From contig CAYTPZ010000038.1 of the NCBI GenBank assembly GCA_964440095.1, positions 1 through 20,160 on the forward strand: a stretch of DNA of 20,160 nucleotides, read 5' to 3'. Position numbers and translations under genes: made by a program. The stretch comes from JACNKJ01 sp964440095. GTDB lineage: Bacteria; Krumholzibacteriota; Krumholzibacteriia; JACNKJ01. Below are positions 18,431 to 20,160 of this stretch, one piece after another (within the stretch, counting starts at the first letter, position 1; each line of letters starts with the position of its first letter). Under the pieces are notes generated by a model. That model saw nothing but the letters and a program-made list of their open reading frames with translations. It searched no databases and had not been told where the DNA came from.

Positions 18431-20009
18431 TCCCCGCCTCCTCTTCTTCTGGTTCAAGATAAACTATAGATGCCTTCTGTCTCTGGAATAGCTCGGCAGC
18501 CAGGGCCCTGACCTCCTCTGGAGTGATGTCCTCGTACTCTTCGAAGCGCTGATATGTGTTCCTCCAGTCACCCTGGATCGCTTGAGCATTGATCAATGCT
18601 CTGGTGAGGCTTTTGTTGGTTTCGAGACTGTAGTAGTAGTCTTTGCGGTAAGCGCTGCGGATATCGTCTAAGCGCTGTATACTGGGCGGCTCTTCCTGAA
18701 GTCTATCGAGTTCCTCCCAAATCATTTTTTCCACGGTCTCGTTACTAAAACCTTCGAGAGGGTTTGCCTGAATGGTAAAAATACCCGGATAGCGATTCAG
18801 CCCCCAATTGGAGGAAGTTGAGACCAACTGAACCGCGTGTTCCTGAATGTCGAGTCGTTTATCCAAACGACTGGTGCGGTCGCGGCTCAAGACGCTTGAC
18901 AAAAGCTCGGCGATGCGAGCCTTGCGCGATTTTGGATGAAATCCCGGGAAAGCCATGAAAAGGCCGGGTTCCGTCCCCTTTACTATCTGACCACGTTGTA
19001 GCCCCATCCTAGGTGGCTCTCGAGTTGGAATGGGCGGAGGAAGTGGGCCGGCGGGAATATCGCCGAAGTAGTCTTGCAATAGTTCTTTGGTCCGCTCCGG
19101 TTCGAAATCTCCCACCAGAACTCCAATCGCATTCTCCGGAACGTAGTGGAGATTCCTGAAAGCCATGGCCTGCTCATGATTGAGAGCCTCAAGGTCGGAC
19201 ATGTAGCCGATGGTCGGGAATCGATAAGGATGCGCCGAGAAAGCAAGTGATTGGAGCTGCTCCCAAGCTAAGCCGCGCGGATTGTCGTCGGTTCGTTGCC
19301 GTCGTTCTTCCTTGACGATTTCCAGCTCGCGGTAGAACTCACGATAGGATGGAAATTGGAATCGTTCACTTTCCATCAACATCCAGAGTTCGAGCCGATT
19401 TGCAGGAACCTCCATGTAGTACCGAGTGAAGTCTTCAGAAGTGCTGGCATTGAAATCGAAAGTGTGGCTTTCAAGAATTAGCGGAAACTCATTGGGCACG
19501 GTCAACGCGATCTGAGCTTCAGTGAGTCGATCCAATTCGACTCGAAGAGAATCGATACGGTCGGTGGCGGCAAGCAGGCCCTTTGATAGTTCTATCGAAA
19601 GGATCAGGCCAACCTGCTCCACGGAATCTTGAACCGCTTTCTCGGCCGTCCAATCGCGCGTCCCGATGCGATCAGTACCCTTGAATGCCATGTGTTCGAA
19701 CATGTGCGCAAGTCCGGTCTGCCCGACCTGATTGTCCACGTTCCCGACCTTGACTAGGATTTGTCCGGAAATTACGGGAACATCATGTCGTGGCAGGAGC
19801 AAAAAAAGCATGCCGTTATCGAGATGCACTTCGATCACGTCTTCGAATACTGCGGGCTTTTCGTACCCAATTGCATGGTCCGGAAGGGTGAAGGCGCTCA
19901 GCAGGAAGATTGAGATCAAGATAGATTTTTTTTTCGAGACCCTGTGCGCCTTGTCAGAAAAATCACTAAACCTACTTAAGAAAACGAACCCACTTTTGAA
20001 TTCAAACAT
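18423..20009 (-). CDS. M16 family zinc metallopeptidase, catalytic subunit
   Basis: The ATG at 20009 is chosen because AGGAGGT (20015-20021) sits 5 bases upstream; the frame stays open to 20147 but without a ribosome site. The product is 528 aa. The N-terminus is unusual: about 29 polar residues before a hydrophobic signal-type segment (about 30-43, ILISIFLLSAF). The inverted zinc motif is HMFEH (His102, Glu105, His106) and the third ligand is Glu235 in ELEIVKEERRQR. The gap between them is about 128 residues, against about 76 in simple M16 enzymes, because of an extra helical stretch (about 117-178, EKAVQDSVEQV to VPNEF). This insert is typical of one M16 group common in FCB and Acidobacteria. 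NASTSEDFTRYYMEVPANRLELW follows, as in that group. It likely degrades peptides outside the cytoplasm together with the downstream partner. Confidence 0.9.
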   Translation of the reverse strand: MFEFKSGFVFLSRFSDFSDKAHRVSKKKSILISIFLLSAFTLPDHAIGYEKPAVFEDVIEVHLDNGMLFLLLPRHDVPVISGQILVKVGNVDNQVGQTGLAHMFEHMAFKGTDRIGTRDWTAEKAVQDSVEQVGLILSIELSKGLLAATDRIDSLRVELDRLTEAQIALTVPNEFPLILESHTFDFNASTSEDFTRYYMEVPANRLELWMLMESERFQFPSYREFYRELEIVKEERRQRTDDNPRGLAWEQLQSLAFSAHPYRFPTIGYMSDLEALNHEQAMAFRNLHYVPENAIGVLVGDFEPERTKELLQDYFGDIPAGPLPPPIPTREPPRMGLQRGQIVKGTEPGLFMAFPGFHPKSRKARIAELLSSVLSRDRTSRLDKRLDIQEHAVQLVSTSSNWGLNRYPGIFTIQANPLEGFSNETVEKMIWEELDRLQEEPPSIQRLDDIRSAYRKDYYYSLETNKSLTRALINAQAIQGDWRNTYQRFEEYEDITPEEVRALAAELFQRQKASIVYLEPEEEEAGNE

Positions 20010-20027
20010 CACCCACCTCCTACAGAG

Positions 20028-20056
20028 ACTATCCGATATATAATTGCCAATATCAA
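20028..20056 (-). promoter_or_regulatory. Possible promoter of the M16 operon
   Basis: In an AT-rich tract, the minus strand reads TTGATA (20051-20056), a 17-base spacer, and GATAGT (20028-20033). Both boxes fit the sigma-70 consensus only partly, and the start would fall almost on the ribosome site, leaving a very short leader. An alternative -10 TATATA at 20037-20042 has a poor -35. The true promoter may lie further up, near the 20110-20133 element. Confidence 0.22.
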
Positions 20057-20109
20057 GGAAATAGAATTTCGACTGCGTGTTTTGATGAATCGATCTCGTG
20101 TGTGATCCT

Positions 20110-20133
20110 AGATTCAACTCATAAGTGCAACTC
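20110..20133 (-). repeat. 24-bp element shared with 28-51 (copy 2)
   Basis: Read on the minus strand it starts GAGTTGCACTT and ends AATCT, with 22 of 24 bases equal to 28-51. In this copy it consists of two near-direct 13-base repeats (ATGAGTTGCACTT and ATGAGTTGAATCT, 10 of 13 equal), an arrangement a dimeric regulator could bind. It lies about 100 bases upstream of the M16 operon start. Function is not known. Confidence 0.5.
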
Positions 20134-20160
20134 ATCGAGCTAGACAAGAAAGGCCAACGG

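Overview
The window looks like chromosomal DNA from an uncultured bacterium of the FCB superphylum or a neighbouring candidate phylum (Eisenbacteria, Krumholzibacteriota or Zixibacteria type). The basis is a secreted protein ending in a FlgD-like / type IX secretion (type A) sorting domain with the NQPNPFNP motif, a tail-fibre-like surface protein of a kind common in those lineages, a secreted insert-bearing M16 peptidase pair, and moderately high GC. This placement is inference; no rRNA or tRNA gene is present. I found no insertion sequence, prophage, CRISPR array or integron.

Layout. (1) 184-4423, plus strand: three tightly spaced secreted proteins (a 726-aa tail-fibre-like surface protein, a lysyl-endopeptidase-like serine protease, and a 173-aa protein with a sorting domain), closed by a bidirectional terminator at 4440-4473. 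(2) 4491-9173, minus strand: dnaE (replicative polymerase), a degraded fragment resembling a uroporphyrinogen-decarboxylase family gene with an in-frame TAG, and a secreted protein with two FKBP domains. (3) 9398-11221, plus strand: a PpiD/SurA-type membrane-anchored parvulin chaperone, divergent from dnaE and closed by a second bidirectional terminator. (4) 16820 down to 11306, minus strand: a compact ten-gene operon folB-folK-deoxynucleoside kinase-panB-panC-glmU(N-terminal domain only)-HIT-LytR_C protein-DUF4321 protein-tatA, with a good promoter just before folB. Its junctions are overlaps, abutments or gaps of a few bases. (5) 20009 down to 17012, minus strand: two overlapping M16 peptidase genes, one catalytic and one non-catalytic, in visibly lower-GC DNA.

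How the genes fit together. Block 4 supplies cofactor and precursor metabolism (folate, pantothenate/CoA, deoxynucleotides, a UDP-sugar-type nucleotidyltransferase) and ends in envelope functions (LytR_C, TatA). Blocks 1, 3 and 5 and the FKBP protein are all envelope or extracellular: surface protein, proteases and folding helpers. All genes fall in recognised families, and I do not see a clearly new multi-gene system. The points most worth a second look are a 24-bp element shared by the upstream regions of the two secreted-protein operons at opposite ends of the window, a recurrent TAAT(T/C)TG box at four transcription-unit starts, a serine protease with Glu at the catalytic Asp position, the decayed gene behind dnaE, and degenerate heptanucleotide repeats that form the end of tatA.
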